NCBI RefSeq assembly: GCF_001976065.1
Contig: NZ_MNAH01000001.1
Span: forward strand, 471,066 to 535,065
Direction of reading: 5' to 3'
DNA: 64,000 nucleotides
From: Pseudomonas putida
GTDB lineage: Bacteria > Pseudomonadota > Gammaproteobacteria > Pseudomonadales > Pseudomonadaceae
The position numbers and the translations under genes were made by a program. Shown piece by piece: positions 45,697 to 55,162 of this stretch. Each line of letters begins with the position of its first letter. Position 1 is the first letter of the stretch. A model generated the notes under the pieces. It had not been told where the DNA came from. It saw nothing but the letters and a program-made list of their open reading frames with translations, and ran no database searches.

Positions 45697-46736
45697 GCAG
45701 GACTCTGCGAGCCAAACGTCGGCTCCGAGCTAATCAACCCATACAGGTTGACCAGGCTCACCAGCGAGCGCGTTTGCATTTTCTCCATGATGTGTTTGCG
45801 ATGGACCTTGGCGGTGATTTCGCTGGTACCCAGCCGGTTGGCGATGTGTTTGTTGGACAGGCCCTCCACGATCAGTGGCAGCACTTCGCACTCACGGGGG
45901 GTCAACAGAGCGGCTTTTTTACGGGCGGCCTGAGTGCGCCGCCATAGCTCGAATGCCATCGCTGCACGCTGACGGGTGGTGCGCAGGGTGTCGAGTAGTT
46001 GCTCGTCGTTGAATGGTTTGGTCATGAACTCGACCGCGCCCGCTTTCATGGCCTGCACCGACATCGGGATGGTGCCGAACCCTGTCATGAAAATCACCGG
46101 CCACGGATGCCCGCGTTGTCCGAGTGCCGATTGCAGTTCCAGACCTGTCGCCTCGGGCAGGCTGATGTCCAGCAACAGGCAAGCGGGACCAATGTCGAGG
46201 TCAGCGTTGAGCAATTCTTCGGCCGAGCTGAATATCCGGTGCGCGATGCCTTCGGCCCGCAGCAAACGACTGAGTGCTGTGCGTACGGACGCTTCATCAT
46301 CCACGATGTACACCGGCACGCTGTCAGGATCGATCGCCTCCTGATCCTCGGATGCGTAGGTGCCGGGTGATACCGGATGGAACAGGGGCAGGGGCGATTC
46401 ACGTTCTTTCAATAATCGGTAACCTCGGCGCGGGACCGTCTGGATGAACTCTTTTTCTCCAAGCAACTTGCGCAGCGAGGAAATCTGCACCTGGAGATTG
46501 TTTTCTTCGACGACGGTGTCAGGCCAGACCTGTGTGATCAATTCATCTTTACTGACGATTCGGCCATCGGCCTGCAACAGCACCGAGAGAATTTCGAATG
46601 CCCGGCCCCCGACACGCAGCGGCCGTCCATCCAGAAAGGCTTCACGCCGTTCCAGGGAAATAGTGGCTTGGCCGAGTCGGATCATACGTTCCTCTGCACT
46701 GCGTTGACCGGTAGTGACGCCCAAACGTCGTTTCAT
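45693..46736 (-). CDS. Regulator with OmpR-type HTH, receiver and LuxR-type HTH
   Basis: A 347-residue protein with three domains. First is an OmpR/PhoB-type winged helix (about residues 20-108: RVGGRAFEILSVLLQADG, VVEENNLQVQISSLRKLLG, VPRRGYRLL). Then comes a receiver (about 140-255: D146, D147, phospho-D190 in LLLDISLPEATG, K240). Last is a FixJ/LuxR-type helix-turn-helix (about 275-338: LTPRECEVLPLIVEGLSNKHIANRLGTSEITAKVHR). Most regulators have one output domain, so two of different type around one receiver is unusual. It is divergent from the large kinase, and a 16 bp palindrome lies 38 bp from its start. Confidence 0.88.
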   Translation of the reverse strand: MKRRLGVTTGQRSAEERMIRLGQATISLERREAFLDGRPLRVGGRAFEILSVLLQADGRIVSKDELITQVWPDTVVEENNLQVQISSLRKLLGEKEFIQTVPRRGYRLLKERESPLPLFHPVSPGTYASEDQEAIDPDSVPVYIVDDEASVRTALSRLLRAEGIAHRIFSSAEELLNADLDIGPACLLLDISLPEATGLELQSALGQRGHPWPVIFMTGFGTIPMSVQAMKAGAVEFMTKPFNDEQLLDTLRTTRQRAAMAFELWRRTQAARKKAALLTPRECEVLPLIVEGLSNKHIANRLGTSEITAKVHRKHIMEKMQTRSLVSLVNLYGLISSEPTFGSQSPA

Positions 46737-46774
46737 CAGGGCTACACGCTAGGGGACGGCCTCGCATAATGCAA

Positions 46775-46790
46775 TTATCCCGAGGGATAA
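46775..46790. promoter_or_regulatory. Palindrome between regulator and kinase genes
   Basis: TTATCCC-GA-GGGATAA is a perfect inverted repeat, with a second short one (GCATAATGC, 46764-46772) two bases before it. They lie in the 215 bp divergent region and could be binding sites for the two DNA-binding domains of the regulator at 45693. Confidence 0.5.
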
Positions 46791-46951
46791 CACGCAGCGA
46801 TTTCAGTGCGCAAAGACTACAGGCCGGCGCGGCCCTCAACTGCCATCCTGGTGCCGATAACGGACAGGATTGCTCGAGCGCAGCCATCGGGCCAGAGCCT
46901 TGCGTATACTCACCCGCTCAGCCCGAAACGAATCTTCAGCGGTGATTGTTC

Positions 46952-49900
46952 ATGCCCAGCAGCTCTCTCTCAGCATCCGGTTTGCACAATCTTGATGTCG
47001 TACACGATGAAGCCTGGCTGGAGCGTTGCGCCTTCACCCTGCTGCGCCGGGAAAACGACCTGACCTGGTTCACGCTCCAGGATCGTGCATCGGACACACG
47101 CTGGCTCGCCGCCCGGGCGCCGATTCAGCGGCCTTCCCTATGTCAGCGGCTGGAGCGCGATTTTCACTTGCGCCTGGATCCGGCCTGGGCGATTGCCCCT
47201 GTCGCCTTCATCCGCTCGGCCGAGGGGCCTTTGTTGATTTATCCCGTATCCGGGGTACCGCTGACTGATTTGATCAGTGAAACAGGGCTGCCACTGGCAC
47301 GCTTGCTGGCCATCGCCGTAGCGGCGGCCAACGCGCTGGCAAGCGCCCAGAAGAGGGGTGTACGACATGCCAGCCTGCTTCCTCACCACTTGGTGGTGGG
47401 TGCGGGCGACTCGGTCAGACTATTGAGTGTTCACAGCCATGCCGGGGAGGCGCCCGCCGTTGAACTGCCCCCTTTGGAGCAATGGCCTTACCTGGCCCCC
47501 GAGCAGGTTCGACGCGATGCCGCCAGTTTTGATGCGCGCAGCGATATCTACGCGCTGACTGCGATTCTTTATCAGGCACTGACCGGCCACCTGCCGCTCA
47601 CCGCCCGTGACCCTTCCCAATGGCTGCACGTGCATTCCGCTGTCCAGCCTGAATCACCGGCGATTCGTATCACCGATCTGCCGGAAGGCATCTGCCAAGT
47701 GCTGCTCAAAGGCCTGGCGAAAGAGCCGGGTGCCCGCTACCAGAGCGCCGAATCAATGGCCGTCGATCTGGCCTGGTGCCAACAGCAGTGGCTGGAAAAT
47801 AAGCGTATCGACGCGTTCCGCCTGGGCGCTTTCGATGTGTTGCCTTCCTCGGCCCGCGGCGATGTGCTGTTTGGTCGAGAGGCCGAACGCACACAGTTGG
47901 TCGAGCTGATGGATCAGGTGGGCAGCGATGGCATTGCTCGGGTCCTGCTGGTCGGTGGCGCGCCGGGCGCCGGAAAGTCGACGTTGATACATCAGGGGGT
48001 CCGGCCCCTGGCGCCAGGCTACTGGGCCAGCGGCAAAAGCAATCTGTTGCAGCAGGAAATTCCATTTGCACCCTTGGCACAGATCTTCAAGTCGCTGTTG
48101 ACGCAGTTGCTGGGCAAGCCGGCCCTGGAGCTGCAGACGCTGGGCGAGCAACTGGTGGAACGGCTCAAGGGGCGGGGCAGGCTTCTGGTGGAACTGGCGC
48201 CCGAGGCCGAGCTGGTCATCGGGGTCACAGCTGAGCTGCCGAACATGCCGGCCCGACATGCGCTCGAGCGCGCCAACCGCACCTTGCTGGATGTATTGGA
48301 AGTCTTCGCCCAGCCGGGATGCCCCCTGGTGCTGTTCGTGGATGACGTGCAATGGGCAGACGATTCGACGCTGTCGTTTTTGCAGGCCTTCGTCGACCGG
48401 CGGCCCCGGCATCTGGTACTGATCCTGGCGTACCGCGAGGCGCAGACGCAGGCCCTCAAGCGTAAGGGGGGAGTGCTGGAGGTGCTGGGCCGCGAGCAAT
48501 CGTTGCCTTGTGCAAGTGTCATGCTGGGGCCATTGTCGGTCGCCGCGGTCGCACAGATGATCGGCGCAGAACTGGGCACCGATACCAGGGAGATTGCAGC
48601 GCTCGCGCAAGTCGTGCATTACAAGACGGCCGGCAACCCTCTGTTCGTCAGCCAAGTGTTGCGCGCATTGATCGATGAACGACTGGTGCGCTTTGACGTG
48701 CAGGGGCGCCGTTGGGTCTGGAATCAACAGGAGGTCGACGGTTATCGCTACGCCGACAATGTCGCGGACTTGATGGTATTGCGACTCGAACGCCTGTCAC
48801 CGATGGAGCGCGAAGTGCTGCGCACGGCCGGTTATGTCGGCGGACGCTGTGACGAATCACTGCTGCATCGGCTGTTGCCGTGTGAGGCGCAACCAATCAC
48901 CCGTGATGTGCAAAGCCTGGTCGATGCAGGTTTTCTGTTGCGTGAACGCGAGCAACTGGTGTTTCCCCACGACCGTGTGCTTGAGGCGGCCTGTCAGCTT
49001 GTGGCTTCAGCGGGACGCGCCGCCGAGCATGCGCGTATCGCTGGCGCCATGCTGGATCATTGGGGCGAGCAGATCCATGAGCGTGTGTTTGAAATCGCCA
49101 GCCAGGTCCAGCGCATTGACGTCGATGAACTGGAGGCGCATCGCCGCGCCGCGTTCGTCGAGCTGCTGGTCGAGGCCGCCGAACGCGCCCGCGACACCGC
49201 CGCTGTCGAGCAGGCCATGGGCTATCTTCGCACGGCCGAGCGTCTGCTCGGCCAGACAGGTTGGTCAAGCCTCTACAGCCAGGCGTTTGCCACCCAATGG
49301 CTGGCTGCCGAGTGCGACATGCTCCTGGCCGACCTGGAAGGCGCCCAGTGCCGCCTCGACGAGTGCCTGGCCCAGGCCACCACAGTGCTCGACCGCGCGA
49401 AGACCTATCGGTTACGGGCCACCTTGCGCACGCTGCACTCCGATTACGAGGGGGCGATCACCGAGGCGTTGAGCGGTCTGGCCTTGCTGGATATTCCCCT
49501 TCAGCGCAGGCCCTCGCAGAACGATTTGACCCTGGCATTCACCCAGGTTCGCGACTTTGTCGGCGCGCGCCGCATCGCCGATCTGGTGCATCTGCCCAAG
49601 GCCGATGACCCGTCTGTCGAAGCGGCCATGGAGCTGCTCAGTACGTTGATTTCTTCGTTCTTCGTCGACGACGACATTCGTTTTCTGCATCTGGCAAAAA
49701 TGGTCGAACTCACACTGTTGCATGGCACCACGCCAAGCAGCGGTTACGGTTTTGCCTGGTTTGGCGTGATGATTGCCGAACGCTATGGCGAATATGTGGA
49801 CGGGCAGGCCTTCGCCGAAGTGGCGCTTGAACTCACCGACAAGCACGGCTACGAAGCAGGGCGCACAGGCACGCTGGTGGCGCTCGATCAGGTCAGCCCG

Positions 49901-52093
49901 TGGACGCGACCGATGGCGTACGCTCGACAGAAGGCCTTCGCCGCATTCGAGTGCGGCCAGGCCGGCGGCGACCTGGGCATGTCCTGCTACGCCTGCAACC
50001 ACGTCGGTTCCGACCTGCTGTTCATGGGCGAACCCTTGCCAGGGGTGTTGAGCGAACTGGAGCATGGATTGGCGTGGGTGCGGCAATTTCACTACATCGA
50101 TATCGAGCGTATCCTGCTGGCGCAGCAGGCATTCGCCACCGATCTGCGTGACGGGCGCCTGCACCGGCCGTTGGCCGAACTGGATGGCGTCGAACATGAC
50201 CGTTTCGGCCCCATCGACCGTACCCGTGTGTCGCAGCCGACGCTGTTCTGGTCGTGGCTGTATTCAGGCATGTCGGCGTTTTATTTTGGCGATATCCCTT
50301 ACGCATTAAGACGTTTCGAAGAAGCCGCCGCGCTCGCCTGGTCCATTCCGGCGCATATCAATCTCGCCGATTACTACCTGTTCTACAGCCTGGCGCTGGG
50401 CAGTGCGCAAGCGCCGGGCGAGGTGGCGGCAAAACTGGAAAAACTTGAGCGGCAACGCCTGCGGTTCCTGCCGTGGATCGAACTCAACCCGATAACCTTC
50501 CGCAATAAACTGCTGCTGATCGAGGGTGTCATCGCCCGTTTGCGCGGTCAGGAGCTGGAAGCCATCCGCTGTTTCGATCAGTCTCAGATCGCTGCGGCGG
50601 CGGCAGGTTTCATCCATGAGCAGGCGCTGGCCCATGAACAGCTGGCCGATATCTGCCTATCCAACGGGCTGGTGTCGGGTGCCAACCACCACCTGCGTGT
50701 CGCGCGCGATTGCTACAACCTGTGGGGCGCCAACAGCAAGGCACACCTATTGGAAACCTTGCACCCGTTCCTGAGTGCGCAGCCATCGTTTGAACCGGTC
50801 CGGCCCATGACTCAGGTCCGCCTCGATCTTGAAGTGGGGATCGAAGCGGCGCGAGCACTGTCGCAGGAGGTTCTGCTCGAGCGACTGGTCGAAACCCTGA
50901 TGAATCACTTGATGATTCAGGCCGGTGCCGACAATGGCATGCTGATGATGGTCAGCGGCGCCGAACTGCAACTGGCTGCGACAGCTTCGGTCGAAGCCGG
51001 CAATGTGCGGGTCACTCTGGCCTGCGCGCAACCGCTCGAACTGATGGCGCCGGCCTCGGTGCTCAACGCCACGATGCGCACGCGCACGACCCTGGTGCTC
51101 GACGACGCCCAGGCCGATTGTCCCGAGGCCTACAGCACCGATCTGCAACAGCGCCAGGTGCGGTCGGTGTTATGCCTGCCGTTGCTCAAACAAGGCCTGT
51201 TGATCGGCTTGGTCTATCTGGAAAATAGCCTGGTCCCCAAACTGTTCAACGCCCAGCGCCTGACCATGCTGGAAATTCTCGCCTCTCAGGCCGCCGTGTC
51301 ACTGCAAACCGCCAAGCTGTATGAACAGCTGGTCGAGGATAACCGGCTACACGCGCAAATGGAGGCGGACTTGCGCAGCTCCCGCGCGGAACTGGCGCGT
51401 AGCTCGCACCTCAAGGTCATGGGCGAGCTTTCTGCTTCGATTGCCCACGAAATCAGCCAGCCGCTGCTGGGCATTGTGTCCAATGCCTCGGCCAGCCTGC
51501 GTTGGCTCAAGCGTGATCAGCCCGATCTGGAGGAGGCGATTCAGGGGCTGGAAGACATTCGCTCAGACAGCGCCCGCGCCGCGGACATTGTCCAGGCGCT
51601 TCGCGTTCTCGCCAAGCAGGCGCCGTTGCAGCGGTTGCCGGTACAAATAGACAGCTTGATCGCAGAGGTCGTGCGCTTGAGCGCCACCGATCTGGCTAAC
51701 CGCAAAGTGCGCCTGGAAACCCGGCTCGATGCGCAATGCCAGGTGCCGGCGGACGAGGTGCAGATCCAGCAGGTGGTGTTCAACCTGATTACCAATGCGC
51801 TGGAGGCCATCGCCGGAGCAGGGTTGTCCGATGGACGCATCATCATCGGCTCTGTTGTGAAGGACGCTCATGTCCAGGTCTGCTTCCAGGACAATGGCCC
51901 CGGAATTGATGCTCACCAGCGCGAGCAGATTTTCGATGCGTTCTACACCACCAAAGGCAGCGGCATGGGGATGGGACTGGCCATCTGCAGGTCGGTGATC
52001 GGTGCACACGGCGGGACATTGGTGGTTCAGGACAGCGAGCAGGGCGCACGGATTTGCTTCAACCTGCCCCTGGCACCGGCCAGCGCCGGATGA
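46952..52093 (+). CDS. Giant hybrid: pseudokinase, AAA ATPase, GAF, histidine kinase
   Basis: A 1713-residue cytosolic sensor. A Ser/Thr-kinase-like domain covers about residues 1-280. The APE segment is kept (PYLAPEQ near 178), but the catalytic loop reads RHASLLPHH near 137 and the DFG site is lost, so it looks inactive. Next is an AAA/STAND-type ATPase with Walker A GGAPGAGKST near 334 and Walker B LVLFVDDVQWAD near 460. Long TPR-like helical repeats (about 700-1270) and a GAF domain (about 1300-1460) follow. Last is a histidine kinase with ASIAHEISQPLLG (His about 1499), N-box NLITNALEAI, DNGPGID and GMGMGL. It probably phosphorylates the two receivers encoded divergently. I use the ATG at 46952; the first in-frame TTG is two codons earlier. 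Confidence 0.9.
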   Translation: MPSSSLSASGLHNLDVVHDEAWLERCAFTLLRRENDLTWFTLQDRASDTRWLAARAPIQRPSLCQRLERDFHLRLDPAWAIAPVAFIRSAEGPLLIYPVSGVPLTDLISETGLPLARLLAIAVAAANALASAQKRGVRHASLLPHHLVVGAGDSVRLLSVHSHAGEAPAVELPPLEQWPYLAPEQVRRDAASFDARSDIYALTAILYQALTGHLPLTARDPSQWLHVHSAVQPESPAIRITDLPEGICQVLLKGLAKEPGARYQSAESMAVDLAWCQQQWLENKRIDAFRLGAFDVLPSSARGDVLFGREAERTQLVELMDQVGSDGIARVLLVGGAPGAGKSTLIHQGVRPLAPGYWASGKSNLLQQEIPFAPLAQIFKSLLTQLLGKPALELQTLGEQLVERLKGRGRLLVELAPEAELVIGVTAELPNMPARHALERANRTLLDVLEVFAQPGCPLVLFVDDVQWADDSTLSFLQAFVDRRPRHLVLILAYREAQTQALKRKGGVLEVLGREQSLPCASVMLGPLSVAAVAQMIGAELGTDTREIAALAQVVHYKTAGNPLFVSQVLRALIDERLVRFDVQGRRWVWNQQEVDGYRYADNVADLMVLRLERLSPMEREVLRTAGYVGGRCDESLLHRLLPCEAQPITRDVQSLVDAGFLLREREQLVFPHDRVLEAACQLVASAGRAAEHARIAGAMLDHWGEQIHERVFEIASQVQRIDVDELEAHRRAAFVELLVEAAERARDTAAVEQAMGYLRTAERLLGQTGWSSLYSQAFATQWLAAECDMLLADLEGAQCRLDECLAQATTVLDRAKTYRLRATLRTLHSDYEGAITEALSGLALLDIPLQRRPSQNDLTLAFTQVRDFVGARRIADLVHLPKADDPSVEAAMELLSTLISSFFVDDDIRFLHLAKMVELTLLHGTTPSSGYGFAWFGVMIAERYGEYVDGQAFAEVALELTDKHGYEAGRTGTLVALDQVSPWTRPMAYARQKAFAAFECGQAGGDLGMSCYACNHVGSDLLFMGEPLPGVLSELEHGLAWVRQFHYIDIERILLAQQAFATDLRDGRLHRPLAELDGVEHDRFGPIDRTRVSQPTLFWSWLYSGMSAFYFGDIPYALRRFEEAAALAWSIPAHINLADYYLFYSLALGSAQAPGEVAAKLEKLERQRLRFLPWIELNPITFRNKLLLIEGVIARLRGQELEAIRCFDQSQIAAAAAGFIHEQALAHEQLADICLSNGLVSGANHHLRVARDCYNLWGANSKAHLLETLHPFLSAQPSFEPVRPMTQVRLDLEVGIEAARALSQEVLLERLVETLMNHLMIQAGADNGMLMMVSGAELQLAATASVEAGNVRVTLACAQPLELMAPASVLNATMRTRTTLVLDDAQADCPEAYSTDLQQRQVRSVLCLPLLKQGLLIGLVYLENSLVPKLFNAQRLTMLEILASQAAVSLQTAKLYEQLVEDNRLHAQMEADLRSSRAELARSSHLKVMGELSASIAHEISQPLLGIVSNASASLRWLKRDQPDLEEAIQGLEDIRSDSARAADIVQALRVLAKQAPLQRLPVQIDSLIAEVVRLSATDLANRKVRLETRLDAQCQVPADEVQIQQVVFNLITNALEAIAGAGLSDGRIIIGSVVKDAHVQVCFQDNGPGIDAHQREQIFDAFYTTKGSGMGMGLAICRSVIGAHGGTLVVQDSEQGARICFNLPLAPASAG

Positions 52094-52150
52094 AAAAAGG
52101 CCGCATGAGCGGCCAAGGGGAGGTGTTCGTTTTAGTTGATCTCGATCATT

Positions 52151-52630
52151 TCACGCGTGTAGTTCTCGCCCGTCGACCAGGCTATCGCGAATGCTCCAGT
52201 GGGGTATGTCTCGATCAATTACGGGTGGCGGGGCAGGGTGGCTCGTTGCTTGATCACAGGCCCGGCGCCATGCCTTGGGTGTTATCCCTTCCAGGCGGCT
52301 GAAGGTGCGGGTGAAATGCGAGTGGTCCGCGAAACCGCATTCATAGACGACATCGGTGATCGGCATCGAGGTGATCAGCAGGCGTTTGGCTTTTTCGATT
52401 TTCATCATCACCAGCCAGCCTTGCGGCGAGTGGCCGGTAACCTTTTTGAACGCCCGGGAAAAATGGCTACGGGACAGGTTGCAGTGTTCGGCAATCGCGC
52501 TGATGCGAACGCAGCTGCCCATGTCACGCAGCATCAGTTCCTTGGCCCGGCGCTCCTGCCAGCCGGACAGGGCGCCCAACGGCCGTACACCAGGGCATGG
52601 ATGGTTTGTATTCACCGATTGCGGGTTCAT
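52151..52630 (-). CDS. AraC-family regulator (DNA-binding domain only)
   Basis: A 159-residue protein made almost wholly of the AraC double helix-turn-helix. Visible are ISAIAEHCNLSRSHFSRAFKKVTGHSPQGWLVMMKIEKAK and the family signature ITDVVYECGFADHSHFTRTFSRLEGITPKAWR. No ligand domain is present, so it resembles SoxS/MarA-size regulators. AGGAGA precedes the ATG. It is divergent from the MBL-fold gene. Confidence 0.88.
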   Translation of the reverse strand: MNPQSVNTNHPCPGVRPLGALSGWQERRAKELMLRDMGSCVRISAIAEHCNLSRSHFSRAFKKVTGHSPQGWLVMMKIEKAKRLLITSMPITDVVYECGFADHSHFTRTFSRLEGITPKAWRRACDQATSHPAPPPVIDRDIPHWSIRDSLVDGRELHA

Positions 52631-52682
52631 GGTGGCTCTCCTGATCGTTCAGGAAAGTCTGTCCGCCGGCGACATTTAAAGT

Positions 52683-52700
52683 CCTTAAGCAAACCTTAAG
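52683..52700. promoter_or_regulatory. Direct CCTTAAG repeats before the AraC gene
   Basis: CCTTAAG occurs twice, at 52683 and 52694, 11 bp apart, about one helical turn. AraC proteins often bind direct repeats with such spacing. It lies 53 bp upstream of the araC-type start; a role is inferred only. Confidence 0.3.
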
Positions 52701-52928
52701 AGTTATGAAGTGAGCCTTGTCACAGGCGTTGGACAGCACACCGCTACAGGCGGGTGAACCGTTGCGGATTTTCGACAGATCCGATGGTCGACGTCCATTC
52801 ATATGCCGTGTCATACCCCTGCGCAAAATTAGCACATCGCTGCAATTTTCAAGGTGTTGGGCAGGTGCATGATCGAGTTTACTCGGCTGACGTGATCAGC
52901 CGCTTTCTGACTCGATCAAAGGTGAGGC

Positions 52929-53921
52929 ATGAAGCATTCTCTGGTTTGCACACTGCGTGGATTTGGCCTGGCATTGGTGCTGACTTCGGCTGGCGCCCAG
53001 GCTCAGGCGCCGATTCAGGCCACTCAGGTCCCCGGCTACTACCGGTTGGCGGTGGGCGATTACGAAGTGACGGCGCTGTTCGACGGTTACAACGATCTTT
53101 CACCGAAGCTGCTGCAGGGCATGAGCCAGGGTCAGATCCGCGCGCTGCTCGCCCGTCGTGCGATTGAAACACCGGGCGTGCAGACGGCGTTCAACGCTTT
53201 CCTGATCAATACGGGCAAACAACTGATTCTGGTCGACACCGGGGCCGGGCAGTGCATCGGTGCCACCGCCGGCCAGCTCTCGGCCAACATGCAAGCCGCC
53301 GGCTACAAGCCGGAGCAGGTCGATGCCATCCTGCTTACGCACCTGCATCTGGATCATGTCTGCGGTCTGGTGGATGGTCAGCAGCAGCCGATCTTCGCCA
53401 ATGCCACGGTGTACGCCGCCAAGGCCGAAGCCGATTACTGGCTGGACCCGCAGGCGCTGGCTAAAGCTGCGGAGGCGGCCAAAGGCTTCTTCAAGATCGC
53501 GCAGGACTCCACCGCACCTTACATCGCTGCGGGGCGCTTCAAAACCTTCTCCCCGGGTCAGTCGCCTTTGCCGGGTGTGGTCGAGGCCCAACTGGAGACC
53601 GGACACACGCCGGGCAGCAGCACTTACCGCTTCACCTCCCAGGGGCAGAGCATCCTGTTCATGGGGGACCTGGTGCACAACCTCGCCGTGCAGTTCCTGC
53701 ACCCGGAGGTGTCGATCGGGTTCGACGTCAACAATCAGCAAGCGATCAAGAGTCGCAACCAGGTGTTCAGTGCCGCTGCCGCGAACAAAACCTGGGTGGC
53801 GGCCGCGCACTTGCCGTTCCCCGGTATCGGTCATATCAGCGCCGTGGACAAGCATTTCGAGTGGGTGCCGTTGGAGTACGGACCGTACAAACGAGCCGCC
53901 AACGTTCCGCTGATCGAGTAA
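52929..53921 (+). CDS. Secreted MBL-fold metallohydrolase
   Basis: A 330-residue exported protein with a signal peptide ending GAQAQA. The zinc motif is H138-L-H140-L-D142-H143 (LLTHLHLDHVCGL), with further ligands in ETGHTPGSS and GDLVHN. It belongs to the broad metallo-beta-lactamase fold; lactonases of the quorum-quenching type are among the relatives, but no substrate can be set. A ribosome site GGTGAGG precedes the ATG. A GCGCCGGC hairpin follows the stop. Confidence 0.85.
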   Translation: MKHSLVCTLRGFGLALVLTSAGAQAQAPIQATQVPGYYRLAVGDYEVTALFDGYNDLSPKLLQGMSQGQIRALLARRAIETPGVQTAFNAFLINTGKQLILVDTGAGQCIGATAGQLSANMQAAGYKPEQVDAILLTHLHLDHVCGLVDGQQQPIFANATVYAAKAEADYWLDPQALAKAAEAAKGFFKIAQDSTAPYIAAGRFKTFSPGQSPLPGVVEAQLETGHTPGSSTYRFTSQGQSILFMGDLVHNLAVQFLHPEVSIGFDVNNQQAIKSRNQVFSAAAANKTWVAAAHLPFPGIGHISAVDKHFEWVPLEYGPYKRAANVPLIE

Positions 53922-53935
53922 CAAATCAATAAATA

Positions 53936-53958
53936 GCGCCGGCCGAACTTGCCGGCGC
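53936..53958. terminator. Hairpin between MBL and esterase genes
   Basis: GCGCCGGC-N7-GCCGGCGC forms an 8 bp stem 15 bases after the stop. There is no T-run, so it may only attenuate or stabilise the transcript between the two secreted-enzyme genes. Confidence 0.45.
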
Positions 53959-54002
53959 CATCGTTGGATCATTCAAACTCAAACAACTAAAAAGGATTAC
54001 CC

Positions 54003-55022
54003 ATGGGCACCATCCAGAAAACTCTGGCCACCACCCTCTTGGCTCTTTCCCTGGACAATGCCTTTGCCGCAGGTAGCCCTGGCGTCGAGCACAATACCCA
54101 AGCCTTCCTTGAAGCCCTGGCGGCCGGTGGCGGAAAACCGCTGGAGCAACTGAGCCCGAAGGACGCCCGTGCGGTTCTGACCGGTGCACAGGCCTCGGTG
54201 AAGGTTGATCTGTCCGGGGTCGAAGTCAGCGACCGCTCAATCGCGGTGGGAGAGCAAATCATCAAGCTGAAAGTCGTCCGCCCGGCCAAGGTCAAGGGTG
54301 AGTTGCCGGTGTTCATGTTTTTTCATGGCGGTGGCTGGGTCTTGGGCGACTTCCCAACACACCAACGCCTGATTCGCGACCTGGTGGTAGGCTCCGGTGC
54401 CGTCGCGGTGTACGTCGATTACACGCCGTCCCCAGAGGCGCAGTACCCGACCGCGATCAATCAGGCCTATGCCGCGACCCGCTGGGTGGCCGAACATGGC
54501 AGGGACATCGGTGTCGACGGTAAGCGGCTGGCGGTAGCCGGCAACAGTGTCGGCGGTAATATGGCGGCGGTCGTGGCGCTGATGGCCAAGGAACAGAAAG
54601 CCCCCGCCCTGCGCTTTCAGTTACTGATGTGGCCGGTGACCAATGCCGGCTTCGACAGTGGCTCGTATCAGCAATTTGCCGAGGGCCACTTCCTGACGAA
54701 GGGCATGATGCAGTGGTTCTGGGACAACTACACCACCCACCCGGCCGAGCGCGCACAGATTCACGCCTCACCGCTCAACGCCAGCGCCGAACAACTTGAA
54801 GGGCTGCCGGCAGCCCTGGTGCAAACAGCCGAGTTCGATGTATTGCGTGATGAAGGTGAAGGTTATGCCCGCCATCTGGATGCGGCGGGTGTGCCGGTCA
54901 CCTCAGTGCGCTACAACGGCATGATCCATGACTTCGGCCTGCTCAATCCGCTGAGTTCGATTCCCGAGGTCAAGGCTGCGGTGCGTCAGGCAGCACTGGA
55001 GCTCAAAACGCATCTGAACTGA
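54003..55022 (+). CDS. Exported alpha/beta hydrolase (HSL-type esterase)
   Basis: A 339-residue esterase of the hormone-sensitive-lipase family. A signal peptide ends near NAFAAG. The oxyanion motif HGGGW is at 108-112, and the nucleophile is S182 in GNSVGG. The acid is in TAEFDVLRDEG, and the histidine is in MIHDFGLL. It would hydrolyse short acyl esters in the periplasm or outside the cell. AGGA precedes the ATG. It is probably co-regulated with the MBL protein upstream. Confidence 0.88.
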   Translation: MGTIQKTLATTLLALSLDNAFAAGSPGVEHNTQAFLEALAAGGGKPLEQLSPKDARAVLTGAQASVKVDLSGVEVSDRSIAVGEQIIKLKVVRPAKVKGELPVFMFFHGGGWVLGDFPTHQRLIRDLVVGSGAVAVYVDYTPSPEAQYPTAINQAYAATRWVAEHGRDIGVDGKRLAVAGNSVGGNMAAVVALMAKEQKAPALRFQLLMWPVTNAGFDSGSYQQFAEGHFLTKGMMQWFWDNYTTHPAERAQIHASPLNASAEQLEGLPAALVQTAEFDVLRDEGEGYARHLDAAGVPVTSVRYNGMIHDFGLLNPLSSIPEVKAAVRQAALELKTHLN

Positions 55023-55031
55023 GCCCCCAAA

Positions 55032-55057
55032 AGAAGCCTGCCGTGTGGCAGGCTTCT
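55032..55057. terminator. Perfect hairpin after the esterase gene
   Basis: AGAAGCCTGCC-GTGT-GGCAGGCTTCT is an 11 bp perfect stem with a four-base loop. The A-rich flank on the left would give a T-run on the minus strand, so it may end transcripts from both sides. Confidence 0.7.
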
Positions 55058-55162
55058 CAGTGATCTGGCCTCACTCAATACAAAGCACAAGGAGGCGAGG
55101 CTGGCAACGTCGAACACTTCAAAGTCATTGGGTAGTTCACTGACCAAACGGGAGCGAAAACC

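Noticed and set aside
46952..47800. Active serine/threonine kinase domain
   Set aside because: The catalytic Asp of the HRD motif, the DFG Asp and a clear ATP-binding Lys are not found; it is treated as a pseudokinase.
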